Shown piece by piece: positions 1-8,107 of a stretch of 64,000 nucleotides of DNA (position 1 is the first letter of the stretch; each line of letters starts with the position of its first letter). The notes below the pieces were generated by a model. The model searched no databases, was not told the origin of the DNA, and saw only the letters and a program-made list of their open reading frames with translations. Origin of the DNA: Paraburkholderia fungorum (GTDB lineage: Bacteria; Pseudomonadota; Gammaproteobacteria; Burkholderiales; Burkholderiaceae); contig NZ_MCAS01000056.1 of NCBI RefSeq assembly GCF_003610895.1, positions 186,001 through 250,000 on the forward strand, written 5' to 3'. The position numbers were made by a program, and so were the translations under genes.

Positions 1-591
1 GTCAGCGACTGGCTCACCGGCGCCGCGCAAGGCGCGGACAACGGTAAGGGCCCGCACGAAACACCGCTCGACTATCTGCAACACGTCGCGCGCACCGGCG
101 AAATCTACAACGGCTTCAATCTGCTCGTCGGCGACTGGACGAGACGCGAGCTCGGCTGGTACTGCAACCGTTCGAATACCGCGCCCGCGCTGCTTGCCGC
201 CGGCACGCACGGCATCTCGAACGCGGTGCTCGATACCGCGTGGCCGAAGCTGGTGAAAAAGCGCGCGGAACTGGGCGCCATGCTCACGCGCGATGCAATG
301 CCGCCGCTCGAACGCATGATCGATCTGATGCGCGATCCACGCCTCGCGCGCGACGACGAATTGCCGTCCACCGGCATTCCGCTCGAACGGGAGCGGGCGT
401 TGTCGGCAGCGTTTATCGAAACGCCGGAGTACGGCACGCGCGGCACGACTGCGGTGCGTGTGACCGTGCATGGCGAGATCATCAGCGTAGCGGCCGCCGA
501 GCGCAGTGACGACAACGGCTCGCACCGGATCGCGCGCCCCGGCAGCTTCGAGCGCAGCTTTGCGTTCAACGTTGAACGCGAAACGGACTAA
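1..591 (+). CDS. NRDE (TANGO2-like) family protein, C-terminal part
   Basis: The reading frame is open from the first base of the window, so the N-terminus lies upstream; 196 residues plus the stop are visible. The segments YNGFNLLVGD and HGISNAVLDTAWPK resemble the middle of the NRDE/DUF833 family (bacterial relatives of animal TANGO2), where a 'G-I-S-N' turn is typical. The diagnostic N-terminal Asn-Arg-Asp-Glu motif would be outside the window and cannot be checked. The biochemical role of bacterial NRDE proteins is not established; a cytoplasmic Ntn-hydrolase-like fold has been proposed. It converges with the hydrolase gene on the other strand, only 25 bp separating the stop codons. Confidence 0.75.
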   Translation, partial: VSDWLTGAAQGADNGKGPHETPLDYLQHVARTGEIYNGFNLLVGDWTRRELGWYCNRSNTAPALLAAGTHGISNAVLDTAWPKLVKKRAELGAMLTRDAMPPLERMIDLMRDPRLARDDELPSTGIPLERERALSAAFIETPEYGTRGTTAVRVTVHGEIISVAAAERSDDNGSHRIARPGSFERSFAFNVERETD

Positions 592-616
592 AGCGCTCCT
601 GACATGAAAGCGGCGG

Positions 617-1576
617 CTACTCGACGCTAAACGCCGCCCGCAATGCCGCGGCGGCATCCGCATGCGCGTGCGCCACGTCGGGCACGTAGCCGCCCATCTT
701 GAAGAACTCGTGAATCATGCCCTGATAGCGTTTCAGGGTGACCTGATTGCCCGCTGCGCGCAGTTTTTCCGCATACGCATCGCCCTCGTCGCTTAGCGGA
801 TCGTATTCGGCGGTCGCGATCCATGCCGGCGCGAGGCCGCCGAAATCGGGTGCGCCGCGCGTGCCGTCGAGCGGCGCGAAACGCCAGTCGTCGCGGTCGC
901 TCTTGTCGCGCACATATTGATCGAAGAACCACTGAATCGTGGCGCCCGACAGCAGGAAGCCGTCGGCAAGGCGCACGTGCGAATCGGTTTGCTGATACCC
1001 GGTGGTGCCCGGATAGATCAACAGTTGCAGCACGAGTTTGATACCCGCGTCGCGTGCCAGCACGGCGCACACCGTGGCCAGCGTGCCGCCCGCGCTATCG
1101 CCGCCCACGGCCAGGCGCTCTGCGTCGATGCCGTATTCCGCGGCATGCGCGTGCAGCCAGCTCAACGCATCGAACGCGTCTTCAACGGCGGTGGGGAATC
1201 TAGACTCGGGCGCAAGCCGGTAATCGACCGACAGAACCGCACAGCGGCCGTCGCGCGCGAACATCCGGCACAACGCATCGTGCGTGTCGACACTGCCAAC
1301 CGTGAAGCCGCCGCCGTGGAAATACACCAGCGCCGGCGCAGGCTCGGCCCAGCTCGGCTCGACAGGCTGATAAAGACGCGCGCGAAGCGTCGCACCGTCG
1401 CGCGCCGGCACGCGCAAGTCTTCGACCGCGAACATCGGCGCACTTGCGATCTCCAGAATCGGCGCGCTTTTCTCGTAGGACGCACGCGCCTGTTGCGGAC
1501 TCAACTCGTGAAGCTGCGGGCGTTTCGCGCGCGCGATCATGTCGAGCACCTGCTCGATCTTCGGATTCAGCGGCAT
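617..1576 (-). CDS. alpha/beta hydrolase, hormone-sensitive-lipase (HSL) type esterase
   Basis: A 319-residue cytoplasmic hydrolase predicted to cleave short or medium acyl esters. The HSL-family oxyanion-hole motif HGGGF lies at residues 87-91 and the nucleophile elbow GDSAGG at 159-164, giving Ser161. Asp259 (AEYDPLSDE) and His289 (MIHEF) complete a plausible triad. No signal peptide is visible. Length is normal for family IV esterases. It is the last gene of a minus-strand run (SDR, reductase, thioesterase) that surrounds beta-oxidation genes, so a catabolic ester substrate is likely, but the natural substrate cannot be read from the sequence. Confidence 0.88.
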   Translation of the reverse strand: MPLNPKIEQVLDMIARAKRPQLHELSPQQARASYEKSAPILEIASAPMFAVEDLRVPARDGATLRARLYQPVEPSWAEPAPALVYFHGGGFTVGSVDTHDALCRMFARDGRCAVLSVDYRLAPESRFPTAVEDAFDALSWLHAHAAEYGIDAERLAVGGDSAGGTLATVCAVLARDAGIKLVLQLLIYPGTTGYQQTDSHVRLADGFLLSGATIQWFFDQYVRDKSDRDDWRFAPLDGTRGAPDFGGLAPAWIATAEYDPLSDEGDAYAEKLRAAGNQVTLKRYQGMIHEFFKMGGYVPDVAHAHADAAAALRAAFSVE

Positions 1577-1647
1577 CGGGCTTCGGTGTGGCGCGTGGGC
1601 GCCGAAAGTTAGCGGTTAAAAACGGGGCAAAACCGGGAAAACCGCGC

Positions 1648-2544
1648 CTAGCTCGCGTTCTTCACTTCGGGCTTCAGCGACATCGGATCAGTCGGGTTGC
1701 GTAACTGCTCGATATCCTCGTGACGCAGTTTCACCGTCGCCATGATGCCCGGATGCGTGATGATGTAAAACCGCCGCGCGGCGATCGCTTCGAACGTAAT
1801 CTCGGCGACGTCGGCCGCGTTCAGCTTGCCTGATTGCACCGCACGTTGCAGTTGCTTGCCGGCCGCAATCTGCGAGCGCGTCGGGCCACTCGCGTTGCGC
1901 AGTTCAGCGGGCCGCGCGCGCTCGGCGTCGGCGATGCCCGTCGGCACGAAGGCGGGACACAACAACGAACAGCCGACCTCGCCGCCTGCTGTTTGTGCCG
2001 GCTTGCCCGCCTGCGCGAGTTGCAGGTCGTGATAGAGCGTCTCGGTAAGCGACACGACAGCGTGCTTCGAGGCGTTGTACACACCCATCGCGGGCGGCGA
2101 CAGCAAACCCGCCACCGACGCCGTGTTGACGATATGCGCAGGTTCGTTCTGCCGCAGCATGATCGGCGTGAAGGCGCGCACGCCGTGCGCGACACCCATC
2201 ACGTTGACGTTGAACACCCATGCCCAGTCGTTCGCCGAGCTTTCCCAGAGGAAGCCGCCCGAACCCACGCCCGCGTTGTTGAACAGAAGATGCACCTTGC
2301 CGAAAGCGTCGAGCGCCGCTTGCGCGAGTGCGTCGACCTGGGCCGCGTCGGACACGTCCGTCGGCACGCCAATGACTTCGGCGCCGCCGGCACGCAACGC
2401 GTCGACAGTTTGAAGAAGCGCTTGGGGATTCAGGTCGGCGAGCACGAGCTTCATGCCAAGCGACGCGCCCTTCTCCGCGAACGCCCGGCCGAAGCCGCTT
2501 GCTGCACCAGTGATCACCGCCACCTTGCCGGCGAATTCGAACAT
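1648..2544 (-). CDS. SDR family NAD(P)-dependent oxidoreductase
   Basis: A 298-residue classical short-chain dehydrogenase/reductase. The cofactor-binding TGAASGFG segment is at residues 12-19, the structural NNAG at 89-92, and the catalytic Ser143, Tyr156 and Lys160 (YNASK) are all present. Asp37 after the second strand (VLADLN) suggests NAD(H) rather than NADP(H) preference, as an inference. The last 50 residues extend beyond the minimal Rossmann core. An AGGAG ribosome-binding site precedes the ATG. It sits 71 bp upstream of the esterase on the same strand. Substrate is unknown; an alcohol or hydroxyacyl intermediate would fit the neighbourhood. Confidence 0.88.
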   Translation of the reverse strand: MFEFAGKVAVITGAASGFGRAFAEKGASLGMKLVLADLNPQALLQTVDALRAGGAEVIGVPTDVSDAAQVDALAQAALDAFGKVHLLFNNAGVGSGGFLWESSANDWAWVFNVNVMGVAHGVRAFTPIMLRQNEPAHIVNTASVAGLLSPPAMGVYNASKHAVVSLTETLYHDLQLAQAGKPAQTAGGEVGCSLLCPAFVPTGIADAERARPAELRNASGPTRSQIAAGKQLQRAVQSGKLNAADVAEITFEAIAARRFYIITHPGIMATVKLRHEDIEQLRNPTDPMSLKPEVKNAS

Positions 2545-2661
2545 CGTTTTACTCCTGCGTTTATCGGCCCGCGATTATCCACGCTGGAAGCGCCAGCCGA
2601 TACATTGATCGGCTGGGCCTCATCGACATTTACCGCACGCGCGGCTCGGCAGCCGCCGTGC

Positions 2662-3660
2662 TCAGATCAGTTTGACGAGCTGCTTGCCGAAGTTCTTGCC
2701 CTTCAGGAGACCAATGAACGCCTCGGGCGCCGCATCGAGCCCTTGCGCAATGGTCTCCCGATACTGCAGTTTTTTCTGCGCGACCAGCGTGCCGAGTTGC
2801 TTGAGCGCTTCAGGCCACACTTCCATGTGTTCGCTGACAATGAAGCCTTGCACCATCAGCCGCTGCGTGAGCATCAGTGAGGGGTGCTTGAGCGGCAGCG
2901 GCTGGCCATCGTAACCCGCGATAAAACCGCACAACGCGATGCGGCCAAACGCGTTCATGCGCGCCAGCGTCACGTCGAGCACTTCGCCGCCGACGTTCTC
3001 AAAGTAGCCATCCACGCCGTCCGGCGTCACGGCCTTGAGTTCCTGATACAGGTTGCCGGCCTTGTAGTCGACGCAGGCGTCGAAGCCGAGCGTCTCGACA
3101 ACATAGCGGCATTTGTCCGCACCGCCTGCGATGCCGACCGCACGCGCGCCGGCCAGCTTCGCCAGTTGCCCGACCACGCTGCCCACCGCGCCGCTTGCCG
3201 CGCTGACTACCACGGTGTCGCCCGCTTTCGGCGCGATGATCCTGTTCAGGCCGTACCAGGCCGTGACACCCGGCATGCCGACCGGGCCGAGATAAGCCGA
3301 CAGCGGCACGTGCGTATCGTCGACTTTCTGCACGCCCGCGCCGTTCGAAGTGCCGTACTCCTGCCAGCCGAACATCGCGACGACCTTATCGCCAATTGCG
3401 AATTTCGGATTCTTCGACTCCACCACTTCACCCACCGTGCCGCCGATCATCACTTCGTCCAGCGGCTGGGGCGCTGCATACGACTTGCTGTCGTTCATGC
3501 GGCCGCGCATGTACGGATCGAGCGACAAAAAATGATTGCGCACACGGAATTCGCCGTCGGCAAGCGGCGCAAGCGGGGTTTCGACGAGCCTGAAATTGTC
3601 GGGCGTAACAGCGCCTTGTGGACGCGAAGCCAGCACGAGTTGACGGTTGATCTGGGGCAT
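2662..3660 (-). CDS. zinc-free NADP-dependent oxidoreductase (MDR, CurA/leukotriene B4 dehydrogenase-like)
   Basis: A 332-residue medium-chain dehydrogenase/reductase without the structural or catalytic zinc cysteines of alcohol dehydrogenases. The N-terminal half has the SLDPYMRGRM segment typical of the prostaglandin/leukotriene reductase and CurA group. The Rossmann glycine stretch AASGAVGS lies near residues 154-161. Members reduce the double bond of alpha,beta-unsaturated ketones or aldehydes with NADPH. I prefer the second in-frame ATG (position 3660), which has GGAGA about nine bases upstream; a first ATG five codons earlier has no obvious ribosome-binding site. It belongs to the minus-strand catabolic run. 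Confidence 0.87.
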   Translation of the reverse strand: MPQINRQLVLASRPQGAVTPDNFRLVETPLAPLADGEFRVRNHFLSLDPYMRGRMNDSKSYAAPQPLDEVMIGGTVGEVVESKNPKFAIGDKVVAMFGWQEYGTSNGAGVQKVDDTHVPLSAYLGPVGMPGVTAWYGLNRIIAPKAGDTVVVSAASGAVGSVVGQLAKLAGARAVGIAGGADKCRYVVETLGFDACVDYKAGNLYQELKAVTPDGVDGYFENVGGEVLDVTLARMNAFGRIALCGFIAGYDGQPLPLKHPSLMLTQRLMVQGFIVSEHMEVWPEALKQLGTLVAQKKLQYRETIAQGLDAAPEAFIGLLKGKNFGKQLVKLI

Positions 3661-3805
3661 GACGATCGTCTCCATGGGTTACCGATGTGATCGGCGAGTG
3701 ATTCGAACCAACGGCGTCCGTAACAACGGAAAACAGCAGGAAACAGCGGAAAACAGCGAGATCCAGGGCGCGGAGCGCTCAGCGCGCGCGAGGCCCATCC
3801 GGCAA

Positions 3806-4291
3806 TTAGCCGTCGCTTGGACCGGGTTTCGCCGAGGGATCGCTGCGCAGACGCTGTTGCGTCACATCGCGTCCCACGGCGAGACGCCGCATGTATTTGA
3901 AGGTGCCGAGTGCTTTGGCGACGAAGTGGCCTTCGCTGTCGCGGATCTCGCCTTCGCAATAGGCCATGGTGGTCGAGCGGTGCAGCACACGGCCCGTGGC
4001 GCGCAATTCGCCGCGGCCTGGCTGCATGAAGTTGACCTTCATCTCGACGGTGACCACGCCGATGCCGTCGCCGGCCAGACTGCGCGCGGCCATCGCGAGC
4101 GCGACGTCGGCGAGCGTCATGGTCACGCCGCCATGCGCGACATCCCACGTGTTCATGTGGTCGGGCTGCAGCGGCAGCACGATTTCGCTGACGCCGTCGC
4201 CCACCGATACGAGTTGCGCGCCAAGCCGGTCGACAAACGGGCTTTCGGGTAGCGATGCGCTGCCCGATTTAGAAGAGGGTGATTCGGTCAT
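3806..4291 (-). CDS. PaaI-family hotdog-fold thioesterase
   Basis: A 161-residue single hotdog domain. The active-site signature WDVAHGGVTMTLADVA (residues 49-64) contains the His-Gly-Gly turn at 53-55 and Asp62, as in PaaI/YbgC-like acyl-CoA thioesterases. Such enzymes hydrolyse aryl- or acyl-CoA esters and can rescue trapped CoA. It lies between the reductase gene and the MocR regulator, on the same strand as both, and would fit as a CoA-salvage step for the nearby acyl-CoA ligase, thiolase and FadB-like enzymes. A conserved 'phenylacetate' role should not be assumed because no paa genes are seen here. Confidence 0.85.
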   Translation of the reverse strand: MTESPSSKSGSASLPESPFVDRLGAQLVSVGDGVSEIVLPLQPDHMNTWDVAHGGVTMTLADVALAMAARSLAGDGIGVVTVEMKVNFMQPGRGELRATGRVLHRSTTMAYCEGEIRDSEGHFVAKALGTFKYMRRLAVGRDVTQQRLRSDPSAKPGPSDG

Positions 4292-4431
4292 TGCTGATTT
4301 CAGATTCCGTAGTCGGCATTTTCACGCGATGCGCGCTGCGCACCTCGCGTGCAAGTCCGCAGGTTTCGGGCTGCCCGGACGTGCGCTCAGCGGCGCACGC
4401 GCGCAGCAGGAAATGATACCCGCTATGGCGT

Positions 4432-5940
4432 TCACGCATGCGCCGCCATCCGTGCCGCGAGACGCCCCAAGCTGCGCACCGCCTCGTCGGCCCGATCGAG
4501 ATCCGTACTCGGACAACTGAGGCGTATGAAATGATCGAAGCGCCCCGAGTTCGAAAACACCGTGCCCGGCATGACGCGTATGCCCTCATCCAAAGCAGCA
4601 TCGAAAAAAGCGGAGGACGACACGGCGCGCGGCAACTCGATCCAGAAAAACATGCCGCCGCCCGGTGGCGTGAAACGCGTTCCGTCGGGAAACGATGCGG
4701 CGATCGCCGCGGCCATTCGCTCACGCTGAATCCGCAGACGGTCGCGCAAACGCCGCAGGTGCCGCTCATACGCGCTCGTTTCCAGAAATTCGGCCAGCAC
4801 GACTTGCGACAACTGCTCGTTGTGGCGCGACTGCGCGAACTTGAGCATGCCGACGCGCCGATGCCAGCGCCCGCCGTTGATCCAGCCGACCCGCATACCG
4901 GGCGCGAGCGTCTTGTTGAACGACGTGCAATGAATCACGGTACCGTCAGTGTCCCAGGTCTTCAGCGATCTGGGCGGCTGGGCGGCGTCGACCAGCTCGC
5001 GGTAAGGATCGTCCTCGATCAACGGAATGCCGGCTCGCGCGCACAGTTCGACCAGCCGCGCCTTGTGCGTATCGGGCATGACGCTGCCGAGCGGGTTCTG
5101 CAGATGCGGCACGACGACCATCGCCTTGATGTCGGGATGCGTTTGCAGCGCGAACGCCAGCGCTTCGATGGCAAGGCCGGTGGTTGGGCTGGCCGGAATT
5201 TCGAGCGCCCGCAGGCCGAGACTTTCGAGCACCTGCAGCAAGCCGAAGAAACACGGCGACTCCACCGCGACCGTGTCGCCCGGCTGGGTGACCGCGCGCA
5301 ACGCCAGGTTCACAGACTCGATGCCGCCGTGAGTCATGATCACGTCGTCTGCGCCGATCTGGATACCGACGTCGAGCGCACGGCGCGCAATGATCGCGCG
5401 CAGCTCGGGATCGCCCTGATCGTGACCGGACGTGGTCAGCAAAGTCGGCCGGCGGCGCAAGGCGCGCAGCGCGGCTTTTTGCAAGGCGTCAGTGGGGTAA
5501 AGATCGGACGAGGCGGTCGAGCCGCCGAGATTCAACGCGTCCGGATAGCGCTGGAATTTCGATACGATCGCCGAAATCGTCGTATGGATGCCGACGAACT
5601 GCGCAGCCCCTGGGGCAGCCGCGAGATCGGGTTCGGTCGCGCCTGGCAACATCGCCGTTTGCCGCGCGCGCACGAAGTAACCGGCGCGTGGCCGGGCGTC
5701 GATCAGTGCGTCGCGTTCGAGCGTCCGATAACTCTCGGTGGCCGTCGCGAGGCTCACGCCGTGCCGCTGCATGAACGCGCGCATCGACGGCATGCGGTCG
5801 CCGGGACGCAGCACGCCGCTATCGATTGCGCGACGGTATTGGTCGGCCAACTGGCGGTACAGGGGCCGGCCATCGGCGGGTTGTTCCTCCGGCAGCGAAA
5901 CCGCCGCAGGGGCATCGGGCATGGAGATGGCAGAGTTCAT
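4432..5940 (-). CDS. MocR-type regulator: GntR winged helix fused to PLP-dependent aminotransferase domain
   Basis: A 502-residue fusion. Residues about 25-95 form a GntR-type winged helix (LYRQLADQYRRAI ... GDRMPSMRAF), then a class I aminotransferase fold. TSFNKTLAPGMRVGW carries the PLP-binding Lys343 and Arg350, and the substrate-side EDDPY motif is near 309. This is the MocR/PdxR architecture, normally a PLP-responsive transcription factor rather than an enzyme. An upstream GTG (5982) gives a 516-residue alternative; the ATG at 5940 is chosen from the usual family start, although neither has a clear ribosome-binding site. It is divergent from the DUF2917 gene, an arrangement often seen when a MocR protein controls its neighbour. 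Confidence 0.88.
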   Translation of the reverse strand: MNSAISMPDAPAAVSLPEEQPADGRPLYRQLADQYRRAIDSGVLRPGDRMPSMRAFMQRHGVSLATATESYRTLERDALIDARPRAGYFVRARQTAMLPGATEPDLAAAPGAAQFVGIHTTISAIVSKFQRYPDALNLGGSTASSDLYPTDALQKAALRALRRRPTLLTTSGHDQGDPELRAIIARRALDVGIQIGADDVIMTHGGIESVNLALRAVTQPGDTVAVESPCFFGLLQVLESLGLRALEIPASPTTGLAIEALAFALQTHPDIKAMVVVPHLQNPLGSVMPDTHKARLVELCARAGIPLIEDDPYRELVDAAQPPRSLKTWDTDGTVIHCTSFNKTLAPGMRVGWINGGRWHRRVGMLKFAQSRHNEQLSQVVLAEFLETSAYERHLRRLRDRLRIQRERMAAAIAASFPDGTRFTPPGGGMFFWIELPRAVSSSAFFDAALDEGIRVMPGTVFSNSGRFDHFIRLSCPSTDLDRADEAVRSLGRLAARMAAHA

Positions 5941-6118
5941 GAGCCGATGGTGCGGGCAGTTCGCGTGTGGCGACAGATACACATCGGCCTGATTCCAACC
6001 GATACAGCGTGCTGAAACCCTGTCTTGTACCGGTTCACATAGTCCATTGTTGCGCCTGTTTTCACGTGGACGAACTCAATAAGCTGTGTGGCATGGAAAC
6101 GGTTTAAAGGAATCGGTC

Positions 6119-6499
6119 ATGCCCATCGCACCCACTCGCACCGGTTTGCCCCGCAACGCCGCCAGGGCCTCGCGCGTTGCGGCCGGTCAAATGGCGGTGC
6201 ACGATCTGCGTGCACGCACCTCGATCGTGGCCGTTGAAGGCGATCTTCAACTCGACTACCGCGATCACTCTCTGGCGTGGCTCGGCGACACCGTGCCGGT
6301 CACGTCGCTCACGCTGCGTGAAGGCGAGCGCTACGTCACGCCACAGCGCGGCGTCGTATCGATCAGCGCCACGCATGCGCGAGCTGCCGTCTTCGTCGTA
6401 CAGCCGTGCCAGGCCGAAAACGCGTGGCTCAGCCGCATCATTCGAGCCGTGCACACGCTGAGACAGCTCGTCAAAACGCGGCTGCGGCGAGCGATCTGA
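6119..6499 (+). CDS. DUF2917 domain-containing protein
   Basis: A 126-residue protein of unknown function. Residues about 30-95 match the pattern of DUF2917 as I know it: a short beta-rich domain with a glycine/leucine turn (GDLQLDYRDHSLAWLGD) followed by LTLREGERYVTPQRG. These domains are widespread and unstudied in Burkholderiaceae. The C-terminus is strongly basic (TLRQLVKTRLRRAI). The ATG at 6119 is preferred over one 11 codons earlier because AAAGGA stands eight bases before it. The gene is divergent from the MocR-type regulator, with 178 bp between the starts, so regulation by that protein is a reasonable guess. Confidence 0.6.
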   Translation: MPIAPTRTGLPRNAARASRVAAGQMAVHDLRARTSIVAVEGDLQLDYRDHSLAWLGDTVPVTSLTLREGERYVTPQRGVVSISATHARAAVFVVQPCQAENAWLSRIIRAVHTLRQLVKTRLRRAI

Positions 6500-6663
6500 C
6501 CCGCCTCTGCCGGCACGGACCGGCAGTCGGGGCAGATTCCGCTACCCAGCGCGGCAAGCTCTTGCCGGGACCACACGCTTCGTCGATCAGCGCACGTTAA
6601 ACCTGCCGGCACCCGGCATGGTTTTGCCCTGATGCCGCTCGCCCTGCCGACTTTCGCGCGTGG

Positions 6664-7842
6664 TCAAACCACTTCGAACAAGCCCGCCGCACCCTGCCCG
6701 CCGCCGATACACATCGTCACGACGACCAGCTTCGCGCCGCGCCGCTTGCCTTCGATCAGCGCATGGCCGGTCAAACGCGCACCCGAGACGCCATACGGAT
6801 GGCCCACCGCGATCGCGCCGCCGTTCACGTTCAGGCGGTCGTGCGGAATGCCGAGCTTGTCGGCGCAATACAGCACCTGCACCGCGAACGCTTCGTTCAG
6901 CTCCCACAGGTCGATATCTTCGACCTTCAGGCCTGCCTGTTTGAGCAGCTTCGGCACGGCGAACACCGGACCGATACCCATCTCGTCCGGCTCGCAACCG
7001 GCCACCGCAAAGCCGCGGAAAATGCCGAGCGGTTGCAGGCCTTCACGCTCCGCGACTTTCGCGTTCATCACGACACACGCCGATGCGCCATCCGAGAACT
7101 GGCTCGCATTGCCTGCAGTGATCACGCCGCCGGGCATCGCGGTACGAATCTTCGACACGCCTTCGAGCGTCGTGTCGGCACGGATGCCTTCGTCGGCGCT
7201 GACCGTCACTTCCTTCGTGAAAAGACGCCCGCTCGCTTTGTCGGCGACACCGGCGAGCACCGTCATCGGCACGATCTCGTCCTTGAACTTGCCGGCTTCG
7301 AGCGCGGCCGCGGCCCGCTGTTGCGAGCGCACGCCGTATTCGTCCTGGCGTTCCTTCGAGATCGAGTAGCGCTTCGCGACGTTCTCGGCGGTCTGCAGCA
7401 TCGACCAGTAGATTTCCGGCTTGTTCTTGCTGAGCCAACCTTCGGCCATCATGTGGCGGTTCATCTCGTTCTGAACGCACGAGATCGACTCCACGCCACC
7501 CGCGACGAACACGTCGCCTTCACCGGCGATCACGCGTTGCGCGGCCAGTGCGATTGTCTGCAAACCGGACGAGCAGAACCGGTTCACCGTCATGCCCGGC
7601 ACGCTGACCGGCAAACCGGCGCGCAATGCGATCTGGCGCGCGATGTTGGCGCCCGTCGCGCCTTCCGGATTCGCGCAGCCCATGATCACGTCTTCGATAC
7701 GTGCCGGGTCGAGCTTCGCGCGCTCGACGGCGGCCTGCGTCACATGCCCGCCGAGCGTCGCGCCGTGGGTCATGTTGAAACCGCCGCGCCATGATTTGGC
7801 GAGGCCCGTGCGGGCGGTCGATACGATTACGGCGTCAGTCAT
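6664..7842 (-). CDS. acetyl-CoA acyltransferase / thiolase (FadA-type)
   Basis: A 392-residue thiolase, the usual family length. Acyl-enzyme Cys90 lies in NRFCSSGLQ, His348 in AVGHPYGVSGA and the proton-shuttling Cys378 in MCIGGGQGAAG, so all catalytic residues are present. It catalyses thiolytic cleavage of 3-ketoacyl-CoA to acetyl-CoA and a shortened acyl-CoA (or the reverse condensation). A good AGGAG site stands seven bases before the ATG. The FadB-like gene is upstream on the same strand, separated by 265 bp of repeat-rich DNA, so the two may not be tightly co-transcribed. Together they supply the last three steps of beta-oxidation. Confidence 0.92.
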   Translation of the reverse strand: MTDAVIVSTARTGLAKSWRGGFNMTHGATLGGHVTQAAVERAKLDPARIEDVIMGCANPEGATGANIARQIALRAGLPVSVPGMTVNRFCSSGLQTIALAAQRVIAGEGDVFVAGGVESISCVQNEMNRHMMAEGWLSKNKPEIYWSMLQTAENVAKRYSISKERQDEYGVRSQQRAAAALEAGKFKDEIVPMTVLAGVADKASGRLFTKEVTVSADEGIRADTTLEGVSKIRTAMPGGVITAGNASQFSDGASACVVMNAKVAEREGLQPLGIFRGFAVAGCEPDEMGIGPVFAVPKLLKQAGLKVEDIDLWELNEAFAVQVLYCADKLGIPHDRLNVNGGAIAVGHPYGVSGARLTGHALIEGKRRGAKLVVVTMCIGGGQGAAGLFEVV

Positions 7843-8107
7843 GCATTTCTCCTGTGTCGACCAGAGTTAGCGCTTTGGCTCCCACTCTGGTCCCATACAA
7901 CGTTGTCGACCAGAGTTAGCGCTTTGGTTGTCGATCGGGGTTCACGCGTTAGCAAGCCACTCCGATCCGATGCAAAGCTCTTACTCCGGTCCCATGCGAT
8001 TTATCGCCTTCCAGATGTTGATGGTGGGCGCGCCGGCGGATCGCTCAGCCGCCCCACTTCACTCATTTCACTCATCGCGCCCGTTTCACCCGAGGCGCGG
8101 CGGCGCT
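7843..8107. repeat. repeat-rich intergenic region between thiolase and fadB-like gene
   Basis: A 24-base direct repeat (containing GACCAGAGTTAGCGC) occurs at 7855-7878 and again at 7904-7927. The first copy also pairs with ACTCTGGTC at 7884-7892, giving a 9-bp inverted repeat around a 16-base loop. Diverged relatives of the ACTCTGGTCCCAT part recur near 7958 and 7983. The pattern looks like a short dispersed repeat family of this lineage rather than a gene; no convincing reading frame is present. It lies directly in front of the thiolase ribosome-binding site. Confidence 0.6.
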
